NCBI GenBank assembly: GCA_023853785.1
Contig: JAJIRX010000906.1
Coordinates: 186,001-250,000, forward strand
Direction of reading: 5' to 3'
Length of the DNA stretch: 64,000 nucleotides
DNA from: Psilocybe azurescens
Lineage: Eukaryota > Basidiomycota > Agaricomycetes > Agaricales > Agrocybaceae
Numbering within the stretch: position 1 is the first letter of the stretch; each line of letters starts with the position of its first letter. Under the pieces are notes generated by a model. It saw only the letters and a list, made by a program, of their open reading frames with translations, did no database searches and was not told the origin of the DNA. A program made the position numbers and the translations under genes. Shown here piece by piece: positions 47,691 through 59,150 of this stretch.

Positions 47691-49706
47691 TCAGAGTTCG
47701 AAGGTCTTGAAAAAAGAAAAGAAAAAGGGAAATAATAAGAAAGGAGATCGACTGAGGTAGTTAAGAGGGGACTCACGTATGCGTCCTTGCCATCTTTCAC
47801 TTCTTGCAGGCGCTGTTCTAGTAGTTTGGCTGCCAGAGCCTTCCAGTCAATCTCCATGAGTTTCTTTACGCGTGCTTGGACGGCTAGCTCTGTCATGTGC
47901 TCTGGGATGAAGCTGTTTTTTTTTTGTTAGTTGACGCTGGGGATTGTCATAGAGCCATAGGGGTGAAAGAAACGGACCTTGGGATCTCTGTAGTTGATGC
48001 GGATCGGATGGCGTCGACGAAGCCGGTCCAGTTCCGCGCGTGAACGTTGTAGACGTAGCTAGTACAGCGATGAAAGTATAGCATGAGACCGGCGCTGGAA
48101 AAAAAGGGGTAGGTGAAAATTTCTTACGGAGGATCGAATTGATTCAGAGATGGGTGTTGCGTGATCCAGCCGGCTTTTTCTGCGGTTCATTTTCGTCCCA
48201 GTATATGATCTGCATAAGAAGACGGTTAATAAAAATGTCAATGATGATACACTTTTAAATGGATGTTCAGATGTATACGCACAGGGTTAATAAACGGCAC
48301 GCCCTGGCACAGAGCGTTGTACGGCGACGGACTCCAATACGGATTGCCCACGCCGATCATGACCTTGCTCATCCCGACTTGGTCCATGAACACCGTCGCG
48401 TTGAGCTTCTCGCCGAGGTTGTACACCCCGCGCTCGCGGTCCTCAATATCTTTCATCTCGCCGTCCTTCACCGGGTCCCAGGCACCGTAGCGCTGGTCGA
48501 GCGCCCAAGCGCCGATGAGCTTGATGCTGAGCTCGTGCGAGGCGCGCGAGAAGAAGGAGCGGTCCCATGCGAAGCGGTTGTCGTATACGTATTTGATCTG
48601 TTTCATTAGGAGCCAGGCCTGGTTCGAGCGGGAGGCGAGGGGGTGGGAGGTGTTTGTCGACATTCATCTTGGATGGAATAGCTGTAGGAGGATCTAGTCA
48701 GTGACTAGTTCGTGGAGACGAAATGCATCGGCATATCATACCCTATGTACTGCACGGGGCTGTCTTCGTCATTGAGAAGGTGGTGTGGGTTGGCTGAGAG
48801 GACCCACTTCCCACCCATGAGCGAGCCGTGTTCGTGTTTGTCGAAGATGGGGAAGAATTCGAGGTCGAAGATCTTCCAGGCGGGTATTCCCAGAGGATTT
48901 GAAGGGCCTTTGACGCACTTTGGATTGGAGTGGCATTGTCCTGCCCAATGCCGTATGACGACCTGATTGATAATACGATACGATATGGAAAGGAGGTTAT
49001 TAAGAATAGGAGATGAGCTTCTGCATACCTTTACTAGGTCTGGGAATTGGCGGTATTGGTCCACGGCTTCCTCTGGAGATAATGTCAATGATATGAACAG
49101 CTTCGAGACGGGAATATTTACCGAAGGTTTCTGCAAAGAGTGTGGTATATCCTAGGGCACGGAGGGATTTATACTGTGAATGCTGCGTGAGTATACAGAC
49201 ATGCAATGTAAGAACTCGGCCATTACAATTGATACACCCCTAGGTGAGCTTGAGGTTAATTGAAGGACATGTTGAGACGTTCGGTAGACTCACCACACGC
49301 CCTCTCCCCCTCGCCATTCATTGAAAACACCCCAAGTAAACCAATGCGAAGCCAACAAAGCAATCTTCTGCTGATTCCTCCCACAATTTTGCAGTGCGAT
49401 GCAAGAGTGCAGCTCCCGCAGTGACTGCGCATTCCAATCGTGATAATCTTTTAGTTTCCGGTCCGTGTCTAGTGGGGTAAAGGTATCGGTTGCATGTGTC
49501 GGAAGGGGTGTGTAATCGTCCGATGCTGTTAGTGTTGCTTTGTCGGAGTCAGGCTTGGTGGTTGAAACAAGGCTGAAGCGTTCGAATAGAGGGATATCCC
49601 CATTTCTGTAGACAAAAAGAAGGCACAGAGGGATGTGACGAATGCAGAGAAGATTAGGATGCGCAGACACGGTGCGCTTTTCCTGATCATTGAGGCTGCC
49701 AGTCAC
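47691..49706 (-). CDS. GT18-like glycosyltransferase, type II membrane protein
   Basis: Resembles the GT18 (MGAT5-type N-acetylglucosaminyltransferase) group found in mushrooms; expected in the Golgi lumen. On the minus strand the N-terminus has a signal anchor (NLLCIRHIPLCLLFVYRNGDIPLFERF). Later blocks are IALLASHWFTWGVFNEW, VVIRHWAGQCHSNPKC, IPAWKIFDLEFFPIFDKHEHGSLMG, NRFAWDRSFFSRASHELSIKLIGAW, and the donor-site-like MSKVMIGVGNPYWSPSPYNALCQGVPFINP, followed by AGWITQHPSLNQFDPPYVYNVHARNWTGF. One frame slip at 48175-48179 (T-run on the plus strand, A on the coding strand) is cured by one more base. A last intron joins DAY to a short final exon TFEL, stop at 47691-47693. Linkage specificity cannot be told. 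Confidence 0.75.
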
Positions 49707-51016
49707 GGTGGTTTCCGTCCACCACAGTCCACAACGTTGGGTGTAGTATGGTGGTCAAGTTCTAGGATCTAGTAGACTGCCGTGGACCCGTGGGAGATGG
49801 ATACGACGTTGATCTCGCTGGTTTTTGAGTGGGGAGCCTTTGTGGCTGTTTGGGGGTGCGTTGCTGCTTAGCCGGTGCCCCTTTCAATGCAAAAATTGTT
49901 TAACTTTGATCCAATGTATCTAAATATAGACGCTATGTTCCTCCTATATTTACATAACGACTCGTAAGTGTTAATTAATAGAGTGACACCTACATACCTA
50001 ATACTTTATCTTAATATTAATGATTTGGATCTGGAAACAACCTCCCTTTCCTCCTATCTCCCTGAATCAAATTTACACAAGAGTGTTGCTATAAATTATC
50101 GTCACATAAATAGCATCATGGTGGTAGCGAACTTCGGAAGCGCTCACAAACTCTATTCATCACAACCAATCATCTGAACGGTCAACTGACCTATGTAGTC
50201 ATGACTTCTACATAGGGGTCTGCGACTAGTTTGAAGGTTGCTTTGACCATGATAACTTTTATCGAGTGCCTTCTTAATACATTGGAAGAACTTGAGCTAC
50301 GAGGTCAAACTTCCATGATCGCATTGCAAACGTGTTGGACAGACTGTAATCTGAGGGGGCCGGAAATTCCTATTCGCAGCCACATCTGGATAATATCAGA
50401 ACAGGAATGCTTATGACTGATTTTACCCTCGTTCGCAGGGGGAAACTCAGGATAGGCTTAAGCGAACAAGTTCAGTGTGCATCATAGCTGCTGGCGCCAA
50501 AAATCTACTTAGCACGAGGTATAGGTTGGGGTTGACTCGGATCGTCAGGAAAGGGCCATAAATAGAAAGCCTCTTGTCAGATAACTCAAAGAAACTGCCA
50601 TGTGATCTTCGCGATAACGGCTCTTAATCGGGCGCTCAAACAATCCGTATGGCAGAGCGTAGTTCAGGTTGTCACCCAGGAAGAAGAGGAGGGGGTAGCC
50701 ATTTCATTCTCTCCATAGGTGAGAGGCCACAGGGGCTTTGTCTGTTCTAAAAGTTATGGCAAGCTCGGGCCAGTAACCTTCTGCTCGGCGCTCACAGGTG
50801 CTGCTTAGTCACCGGTGGAGGTAATTGATGAACAGCTTTGCAACTTTGGGTTACGTTCAGGCAAGAAGGAAAGAAAGATAGAAGAAATATAGAATGGAAA
50901 TTGAAAAAAATTACAACAAGAGTAAATAGAAGAAGCGAAATGATCAGAGCTTTTTCTCATTTCCTCCGAATAGGTATGCATCCATGAGATGGGGGGAGTA
51001 AGAGGGTGCCGACATC
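49707..51016. other. Intergenic stretch
   Basis: 1.3 kb without a recognised gene; short frames at 49.97-50.18 and 50.23-50.42 kb are unsupported. The right end is purine-rich (gaagg and gaaagaaag near 50860-50945). Confidence 0.45.
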
Positions 51017-51512
51017 CTACTGACCAGTCGCCCCGTAATAGGGCGCTTGAGCAGGGCCATTGTTGTGATATAATGGCTGATATTGTCCATTTCCGACATC
51101 TGCGTTTGTCAAATCAGATCAGTTGAGATTGGATATAGTAGTGACGAATTTTGAGAATGCTTACATAGGAATCCACCGTTCCCGTAGCGCTCCTCGGCCT
51201 GCATCTTCTTGTAGATAAGCCAGAAAGCGTGGATATGACCGGGAATGTATCCGAGGCTGCATAAAGGTCCTCATAGTGAGACAAAGTCAAATGGCAGTGA
51301 AAAGTGGCTGGAACGTACATGGTCAATAAGATGTTGATGAGCAAATCACAACTGCATCCTGTAACGATTCCCGCAGCAGCTGGAGGGAAGAGAATAGCAA
51401 CCTGTCCACAACGAAAGCGTTGATCGTCAGTTCATCTGCGTACGTCAACAACGATGAAAGAGCTCTTACGAGGATAAGAATAACGTCTGAGGATCTAACC
51501 ATGGTAGTGAAA
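51017..51512 (-). CDS. PMP3: Plasma membrane proteolipid 3 (Pmp3/stress-induced UPF0057 family)
   Basis: Small two-span membrane protein that affects plasma-membrane potential and salt/cold tolerance. On the minus strand: MVRSSDVILILVAILFPPAA, then AGIVTGCSCDLLINILLTMLGYIPGHIHAFWLIYKK, the full Pmp3 signature (two hydrophobic helices with PPAA and GYIPGHIHA). A longer C-terminal tail rich in Tyr, Gly, Gln and Pro follows (GNGQYQPLYHNNGPAQAPYYGATGQ). Three short introns (near 51466, 51318 and 51164) are canonical and exons join in frame; about 96 residues. It is head-to-head with the NLR gene, 214 nt apart. Confidence 0.93.
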
Positions 51513-51726
51513 AGTTAAGTGAGGTTGTAGAGGTATAGTGGAGAGGAGAGGTGGTACTGCGGCGCTCGATGTTGACGATGCCCCGTTGTGGGAATCTCCA
51601 ACAAAGACGTCATATGCACGTGACTCTAATTCGTGAATGCCCAACCCCCCTGATCCGAATCGAGGTCATAATCATCCTGAGCTTGAGGCCTGAGGGCCTG
51701 AACTGACGCCCAACTTTTGAAGCATC
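51513..51726. promoter_or_regulatory. Shared divergent promoter of PMP3 and the NLR gene
   Basis: Only 214 nt separate the two start codons, so both promoters must lie here. Near the middle is gacgtcatatgcacgtgact (51606-51625): a CRE-like GACGTCAT next to the E-box CACGTG (51617-51622). Co-regulation is inference. Confidence 0.45.
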
Positions 51727-51822
51727 ATGGGGAGAATGGCCAACACTGCGAGGCGATCGCCTCAAAGCGCCATCATACTGTATGGTCGATCTCGGACGGC
51801 GACTACCTCAACAGCAACAGCG

Positions 51823-51858
<36 letters not shown>

Positions 51859-54800
51859 TCTTCTCAAGTCCCCGATGCACCGCCTGATGCCCCTCCAAAC
51901 GACTCCAGAACATCCTCCGATCGGAAGGCTGACTTGATAGACTCGCTAGCGAAGCATAACGTCACGGACTCGACATATTTCCAACGTTCCTTTTATTGGC
52001 GGAGCCAGGCTACTATCCAAGCCGTGTCGAGTTTGGCTACGGATGTGTTGGAGGTGTTCGAGCAGGTGCCGTACGTAAAGATCGTGGCTAGTCTCATCCA
52101 GAAAATCATCACGATATCTGATGTACGATCTCTTTGTTTATATTCTTTTTATCATTCAAAACAACTCGGATGTTGCCGCTAATACTTATGTTCTGGTGTT
52201 GCATAGGAAATCCGATCCAATAAAGACAGAAGCAGGGAGCTTGTCGGCAAGGTCATGGCGTATGCTCGAGTTGTATTCGATGCGTTGTTGGGGTTGGACG
52301 AGCGTACGGCTATTGGACTAAGGCAAGATCTGGAAGAACTCGCAAAGTCAGTTGTTCTTTGTTTTTTTATTCTCTTCGAGTCGTTGATTTATTCATTTTT
52401 CTGCAAAGAGTTTTGCAATCGGTTTATGACGTACTACAAGAAATAACCGGCCCAAACTACGCGTCGCTTGTCAACCGTTTGGTGTATCGGAATGAAATTG
52501 CGTCTATGTTGCAAGAACAAGATCGAAATCTGGATACTACAATCACTGCATTCCAGGTTAGTATCTCAACTGACGTTGCAGCGGTTTCAAAAAGATCTGA
52601 TTTTTTCCTGAAGCTCAAATCTTCTATCGTCAATCGGTCTGGAAGTGAAAAAGTGGAAACCGAGAAAGTGGGTCTTTCAAAAGTAGAGTATAAATTCATT
52701 TCAGTTGCTGAAATTACAAGGAGCCGCCGTCTTACCAAGCACCGACAAGTAGCCCTCCCAGGCTTCCCAGCCGTACGCTCGGACTGCGAGCAAAACCTCA
52801 GATTGTATATGGGCGCAGCAAAGAGATCGAGTTGATCATCAGTTCTCTTCTTTCCACACGAGGAAAAAGGACAGTGCTGCTGATGGAACAGACGAAGGAA
52901 ACGTTTTGCCCCCTAAATTGTGTATCCTGGGACCAGGCGGGATTGGTAAAACGACGTTGGCATTGTCCGTCATCCATCACGATCTTGTGTCGCAGGAATA
53001 TCAGGGGAGGAGGTTCTTTGTGTCCTGCGAAGCGGCTACTTCTCCGGAGCTCTTTCTCAATCAGCTAGCAAGTTCTCTCGGAATCGCAATGGAAGAACTA
53101 AAAGTCAGCTTTCTGGAGGCTATACTCCAACATCTCAAGAAGATTGCATGCTTAGTCGTCCTCGACAATTTTGAGACCGCCTGGGATCCGCTGCACACGC
53201 GTTCTGAGATCGAAACAATGCTTAGCGAGATCTCGTCTCTCACGACGGTGACGCTGTTATTGACAATGCGTGGCTCGCAGCAGCCTGCCGGCACCCGATG
53301 GTCAAACATTGTTCCCCCTCTCCAACCCGTCGACATTGACTCGGCCACCTCCATTTTTACAGCGATTTCCCAGAAGAATGATAAGTATGCCGTGGATTTG
53401 ATTCGCGCCGTTGATTGTGTTCCGTTGGCTGTTACCCTTCTAGCCAATTTAGCAGCTGTTGATGGAGAGACTACAGAGTCTTTGTGGTCTCGATGGGAGG
53501 AGGAAAGCACATCGATGGTGGAGAACGGGCAGGATCGATTAAATAGTTTGGAAACGTCGGTGCAGCTCTCTTTGAACAGCCCGCGGATGCAGAAAGATGC
53601 GGGAGCCATTTACTTGCTGAGCACCCTCTCCCTGTTACCGGACGGGGTATCGCCCTCTACACTCCGTGCATGTGAGAATAATCTACCGGAGGTCCAGTCC
53701 GTCAAGAAGGCTGTATCCACGCTTCGCCAGAACGCTCTCATCTACGAGGATGCCAATAAGGACTTGAGGATATTAAGTCCTATCCGACTCTTCATGTGCG
53801 CACGTCACCCTCCTTCGACGAAATCCCGATCCTTCATACACGAGCACTTCATTGCTCTTGCGCTGCAAGGATACTCGTATCACGACCCCGCCATTCGATC
53901 CCGGTTGCAGAGAGAAGTGAACAATATCAACGCCGTTCTGATGTATGCTTTGAATGGCGCGAACGAGAAAAAGCCTTTTCGGCGTCGTTGAGGCTGTGAT
54001 CAACTTCTGCCACTTCACATACGTCTCTGGGCAGGGATCTACACTGACACCAACCCTTTCCCGCGCTATTGAGAAGCTGGAAAGCGTGAAGATTGCCCCC
54101 AAGATATCCGTCGAACCCCCTGTGGTAACGGCTCCTAAAGCCAAGAAGATATGGCAGAGAGCGTTTGTCGGGTTTGGACAATCAAAGTATGCGAAACCGA
54201 TACCAACTGTAGCCTCACAGGAAACGGCGCCCTCTAGTACCCAGATCAATGCACTGAAGCTACGCGCCGACTGCTTGGGTTGTTTCGGGCAGATTCTCAG
54301 TCGTCAGTCCCAGTTCGACCTAGCCCGAGAAAAGTTCGAGTTGGCGAAGAAATTGCACATCGAAGTGGGGGATGAAAACGCGCACGCTTACGATCTGCTC
54401 AATATCGGGCTTATATATTCAAGAAACATCGAGACGCTGCAACAGGCTTTGGAAATTATCACCAAAGCGGTAAATCTCCATAACAAGCTGGGAGACAAGA
54501 CTGGGAATGCGTATGATCTGCTCGGACTGGGGCACGTTCATCAGGATTTGTGCGACTTTGAGGAGGCAGAGACTCAATTTAATCTCGCGGTTATGCTCTT
54601 TGCTGAGCTGGGTGACGATCAAGGTCAAGCCGCCGGTATGAATGGTCTGGGAACGACCTTGGTGTCGTTATCGGACTTTGCAGGCGCGGAAAAATATTTT
54701 AGCGATGCGATTCGTCTCAATATTGCTTTAGGAGATGTTGTTGGGGAGGCAGAAAATCTTGGTGGGCTTGCGACTACGCTCTTGCTGCGTTCTCGGTTTA

Positions 54801-55987
54801 CGGAGGCGCACAGGACGATAGAAAAAGCGTTGTCCCTTCGTCAGCCTTTTGCGGATCCTGAGCATTTGCATATCCTCGGAAGGATTCTTATCGCTATGGA
54901 CGACTGCGAACAAGCCAAGAGTGTGCTTGAGCGCTCCCTTTCTATCCAGAAAGAGATCGGCAATAGGCGCGGACAGGCCGCTAACTTGCTCTATCTCGGG
55001 TATATTGAGTTCGACCACGGAAACTGTCAAGATGCGCGAGATCTGGCAGAGCAGGCATTACAGATAAAGAATAGCAGCTTAATGCACGCCGAAATAAATG
55101 TCCTACTGGCTATAATCAATATCCGGCTCATGAACTTGTCCAAAGCAGGAGATCTTCTGGAGAGCTCGCAAAACGAGTTTAGCAAGGCCGGAAACACTCT
55201 CGGAGAGGCGTACTGCGTGTACGTGCGGGCGTTCTTACAACTTCGTCACACCAAATTTAGACAAGCGGTGAATGGTCTTTCGTATGCTTTCGATCTTCAT
55301 ACCGGGGTTGGAAACATACAGGGCCAGGCTGACGATTTGAACAAGATATGCGAGGCGCTGTTGTCACGAGGTTCTATCGAACAAGCTATGACTCTAAGCG
55401 CCGAGGCTCTCGCGCTCCACATACAGATCGACGATAAGCATGGACAGGGCAATGATTTGTATATCCAAGCGTCTCTCTTTCTTGCTCAGGGACGACTTTC
55501 CGATGCAGAACAATCGGCACGAAAAGCTCTGGCGCTACACGAGGCGGCACATTCGCTATATGGTATAGCTAAGGACAGTGCTATCCTCGGATATATCTTC
55601 TGGCAGCAGCAACGACCATCGGACGGGGATGAAAAGGTCGAAGCCAAAAAGTCGGATACTTGCTTTGTGTATATGGAGCGAGCTTTGGGCCTCTTTCGGC
55701 GGCTGGGTGCTGTTGGGGAGATTCACGAATGCGAAGAACAAGGGCTGCGGATGAAAGGAAATGGATCGGAAGGCCCAGACGTGGTCAAAGTATCTTCTTG
55801 GGTCCCTTTGACACCGGACCCGGACCACGACTCCGACGATGAAGACGATTATTACTATTATGATGACTCGGACGAAGACGAATATGAGGACGATGGGGTT
55901 GAGAGTGAGGGTGAGGGTGATACAAAGACTAGGCGTGTAAACAGTACTCCTTGGGTTCCACTGTTCCCTGTTTATCTGCACAGATGA
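51727..55987 (+). CDS. NLR-like STAND protein: helical N-terminal domain, NB-ARC, TPR array, acidic tail
   Basis: Candidate intracellular immune or self-recognition receptor. An N-terminal poly-Thr run is followed by an all-helical region (about residues 95-220: QAVSSLATDVLEVFEQVPYVKIVASLIQKII, RSNKDRSRELVGKVMAYARVVFD) resembling the MLKL/HeLo-like cell-death bundles of mushroom NLRs. The NB-ARC follows: PQIVYGRSKEIELIISSLL, P-loop GPGGIGKTT (about 52929), Walker B LVVLDNFE, sensor-like TLLLTMRGSQQ and GLPL-like CVPLAVTLLANLA. From about 54240 at least ten TPR units repeat (AYDLLGLGHVHQDLCDFEEAE, LGDDQGQAAGMNGLG). The tail is highly acidic with YYYY. Introns at about 52123-52206, 52348-52410 and 52556-52718 keep frame. 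Frame slips at A-runs 52864-52868 and 53968-53972, plus one near 53994, fit missing bases. Confidence 0.86.
51823..51858 (+). repeat. (ACA)12 microsatellite coding for poly-threonine
   Basis: Twelve perfect ACA units inside the first exon of the NLR gene, with looser aca/gca units just before. They encode a Thr run in the N-terminal extension ahead of the helical domain. Length variation would keep frame. Confidence 0.85.
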
Positions 55988-56770
55988 ACACAGACTCCAT
56001 GGTGTCACCCTACTCGAGTAGGCCAGCTGGTCTCATTGCCTTCGATCTAGTCAGTATACAGGTATTTATTTTGGATAATCAAATATCTTTTTGAACTCCC
56101 CCGGCATCGTCCAACTCAAAGTGTCTTCTTCAGACTACGGAGAACGGTGGTAAGTATAAGCTCAGTGCATTGGGATAAATTTTGAGGCATGCGACGCGTA
56201 CAAGCATCGTCATCAACGATGCCAGTGTGGGCAAAAATTAGAATCGGAACAGAATGGTCAATACTATACCATACAATTGACACTAACTGCCAATTTCTGC
56301 CAATGCATAGTCAAAGATTTACTATATGTCCTGCCCTGGGCATCTAGTGCAAGTCTCGTGCTTTTGGAGGTTTGAATTTTTGTACTCGCAAATTTGCAGC
56401 GCAGTCAATTGGTTGTTAACTTGGATGGATGTCGGAATGCATATAGCACTGAGATTCGATAATTCTGTTTTTATTTCTACTATTTTGTTCAGTCTCAGTG
56501 CAATATCCATTAAGTGCAACAAAGAGCATGACGTGACTACAAGGAATTGACGAGGAAAATCTATCGTCGGAGTTCGATCGGAGTTATATAATTTCCTTGA
56601 GTTCGTTCTATCCCACTTCTGCTTACTTCTGTCGGGTATTATATTTGGTCATTCATCCGAGTTCTCCATGTGCTTAGACAAGGTGGAAGGATTCGCAGGC
56701 TCGCGTGTTCCTAAAACTACTTGTCTCCCAGCTCCTGTTTACCCTTAGTGTCTTTGTCAAGTCAGTTGTG
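55988..56770. other. Intergenic region
   Basis: 780 nt of AT-rich DNA between the NLR stop and the amidase start; tatataatt lies near 56584. No gene seen. Confidence 0.5.
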
Positions 56771-59150
56771 ATGTCGAGTCTGGACCCAACTCTACTCGTG
56801 GACTACAAAAAGCAGGTAATCAGCGTCAAAGCAATCTTAACCCGGTGTTGAGCAACCGAAAGCTCATATATCTATCAGAACTCTCCAGGACTCTTCGATG
56901 GAGTCAGGCAAAACCCCAAGTCGAAGGCATCTTTGTCTGTTGTTAAATGGTTGGTATCCCTTCTGTTGACGGTATATGCATGTTTGTCGATTACAAGAGG
57001 CATCGCTTCCTATGTCAATCCCATCGTGCCAAAGAGGAGTATACACCTCCCAGATCTCTATGAAGCATCTGTTATCGATCTACAGACTGGATTGGATGCA
57101 GGACACTTCACCAGTGTAGATTTGGTTAAGGCAAATGTTCTCGTTCTATAAAATTTTTATATACTCACACCTTTTTTCAATTTCAAGGCCTATTTTGCAC
57201 GCATCGAGGAAGTGAACCTAAAGGGGCCTGTTCTAAGGGCAGTAATTGAAGTCAATCCGTTTGCATTGGTGCAAGCTGCAAGTCTCGATAAAGAAAGGAA
57301 GAAATCTGGAAAGAGGTCACTTTTGCATGGCATCCCTATACTAGTCAAAGTTTGTCACTACCACATTATTCTGTTCGTGATTTGCTAAGTTATAGTACTT
57401 CTCTAGGATAACATGGCCACCGTTGCATCTGAAGGTACATCCAGGTTAATACAACCCAAGCGCGATGGCATCTAAACCATCAATTCGTTTAACAGGCATG
57501 AACACTACTGCTGGATCGTTTAGTCTCCTTGGTTCTGTTGTTCCAGATGATGCGGGAGTTGTAAAGCGTTTACGGAAGGCCGGTTCTATCATTCTGGGTG
57601 CATAAAAACCTTGTAAATGGAGTGTGAAGATACTTAACGGTTGCATCAGGAAAGGCAAACATGTCAGAATTTGCTCGTTATAGGGGGAAACTGGCTTCCG
57701 GATGGTCAGGTCGAGGTGGACAGTGCACCAATGCCTATTTTCCCAATGCCGACCCTTGCGGTTCGTCGTCCGGGTCAGGTGTTGCGGCCTCCATCGGCCT
57801 TGCTACTGTCACTTTAGGGACTGAAACAGCTGGTAGCATTACTTGCCCTTCAAGCGACAACAATCTGGCTGGTATCAAGCCTACAGTCGGCTTGACTTCA
57901 AGGGCGGGAGGTATGTCATTCAATTTGCTTGTTGTTCGATATAAGAGGCTGAACGCCTTTTTCCAGTTATTCCCATCACAGAGCATCAAGATACCGTTGG
58001 ACCTATGACAAGGTCCATGACTGATGCAGCTATTGTATTATCAGTCATTGCAGGAAAGGATCCCAATGATAACTATACCCTCTCGCAACCAGATGCTGTC
58101 CCTGACTTTACCAAAGCACTCAACAAGAATGCCCTAAAGGGAAAAAGAATTGGCGTACCTCGCCATGTTTTTTCAAACGAGAGTATCAGTGGGATCCACC
58201 CATATGTTAGTATCGCCTTTAAACAGGCGTTGGATACTATCAGAAGCTTGGGAGCTACAGTTATTGATCCGGCGGACCTACCTTCGGCTGATGAGATTAT
58301 CAGTTCTAGCAACGAAACATTGGTGATGGCAGTTGATTTCAAGGTATGTGCAGGCGGGGATCTTTAATCGTCTAATTGTGCTAATCAAACACATGTGTAT
58401 ATATCACCACAGATCCAGATCAACGCTTATTATCAATCCCTCTTAGAAAACCCCTCCGGTGTCAGGAGCCTCGCTGACTTGATTGCCTTCAATAATGCCC
58501 ACCCCGAGCTCGAAAAACCGCTGGGCTTCGAGTCGCAGGCTGAGTACGTTTGCTATATAGATCTGACGCCCACATTCTCATTAACCTTCACAAGCTTCTG
58601 CCTTGCAGAAGGGACGGATGGACGGAATCAAACATTTTGGGAGCAGCTCGCTTTTAATGCGGAATTGGGCGCCACTCGAGGTATAGATGCTGCTCTAAAA
58701 ACCCACAACCTGGATGCCCTGGTAGCACCAGCTCGTGGACGCATGTATATGCCCTCAGGCAAGTGCCAGCTGTGATGATGAATTTCCTCTCAGCTCACAG
58801 ACATTCTATCGACTATACTTAGCGCTAGCTGGTTACCCTATTGTCACAGGTAAGCTCACTCAGTAACTTTTATCACCATGCTATCTTATCGAACTGTAGT
58901 GCCGATGGGCTTCTTACCCGACGATGTGACTATTGAACCTGCTGGCCCGACGACGGTATACCCCGCACCGGGTGTGCCATTTGGCCTGTCTTTCTTCGGG
59001 ACGGCGTTCTCTGACTTTGATTTGATTGGCTTTGGATATGCATACGAGCAGAAGACGCAGACTCGATTGGCTCGCAGAGCCTATTCTGCAGCTATTCCCA
59101 AGACGCAGCTGAAAGATATCGTGGGCAGGGCAGGTAACTGCAAACACTGA
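56771..59150 (+). CDS. Amidase signature family enzyme with N-terminal hydrophobic segment
   Basis: Hydrolyses amide bonds through a Ser-cisSer-Lys triad. A small first exon (MSSLDPTLLVDYKKQ) joins to NSPGLFDGVRQNPKSK and a hydrophobic segment (VVKWLVSLLLTVYACLSI), so it is probably membrane-anchored or secreted. The catalytic Lys is in HGIPILVKDNMAT, and the Gly/Ser-rich signature is CGSSSGSGVAASIGLATVTLGTETAGSI, followed by NLAGIKPTVGLTSRAG, PITEHQDTVGPMTRSMTDA and a C-terminal VPFGLSFFGTAFSDFDLIGFGYAYEQ. Two introns have GC donors (57131-57187, AAG|gcaaat; 58759-58822, CAG|gcaagt); the others are canonical. The exon join near 58555-58608 leaves one base unexplained. Substrate unknown. Confidence 0.87.
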
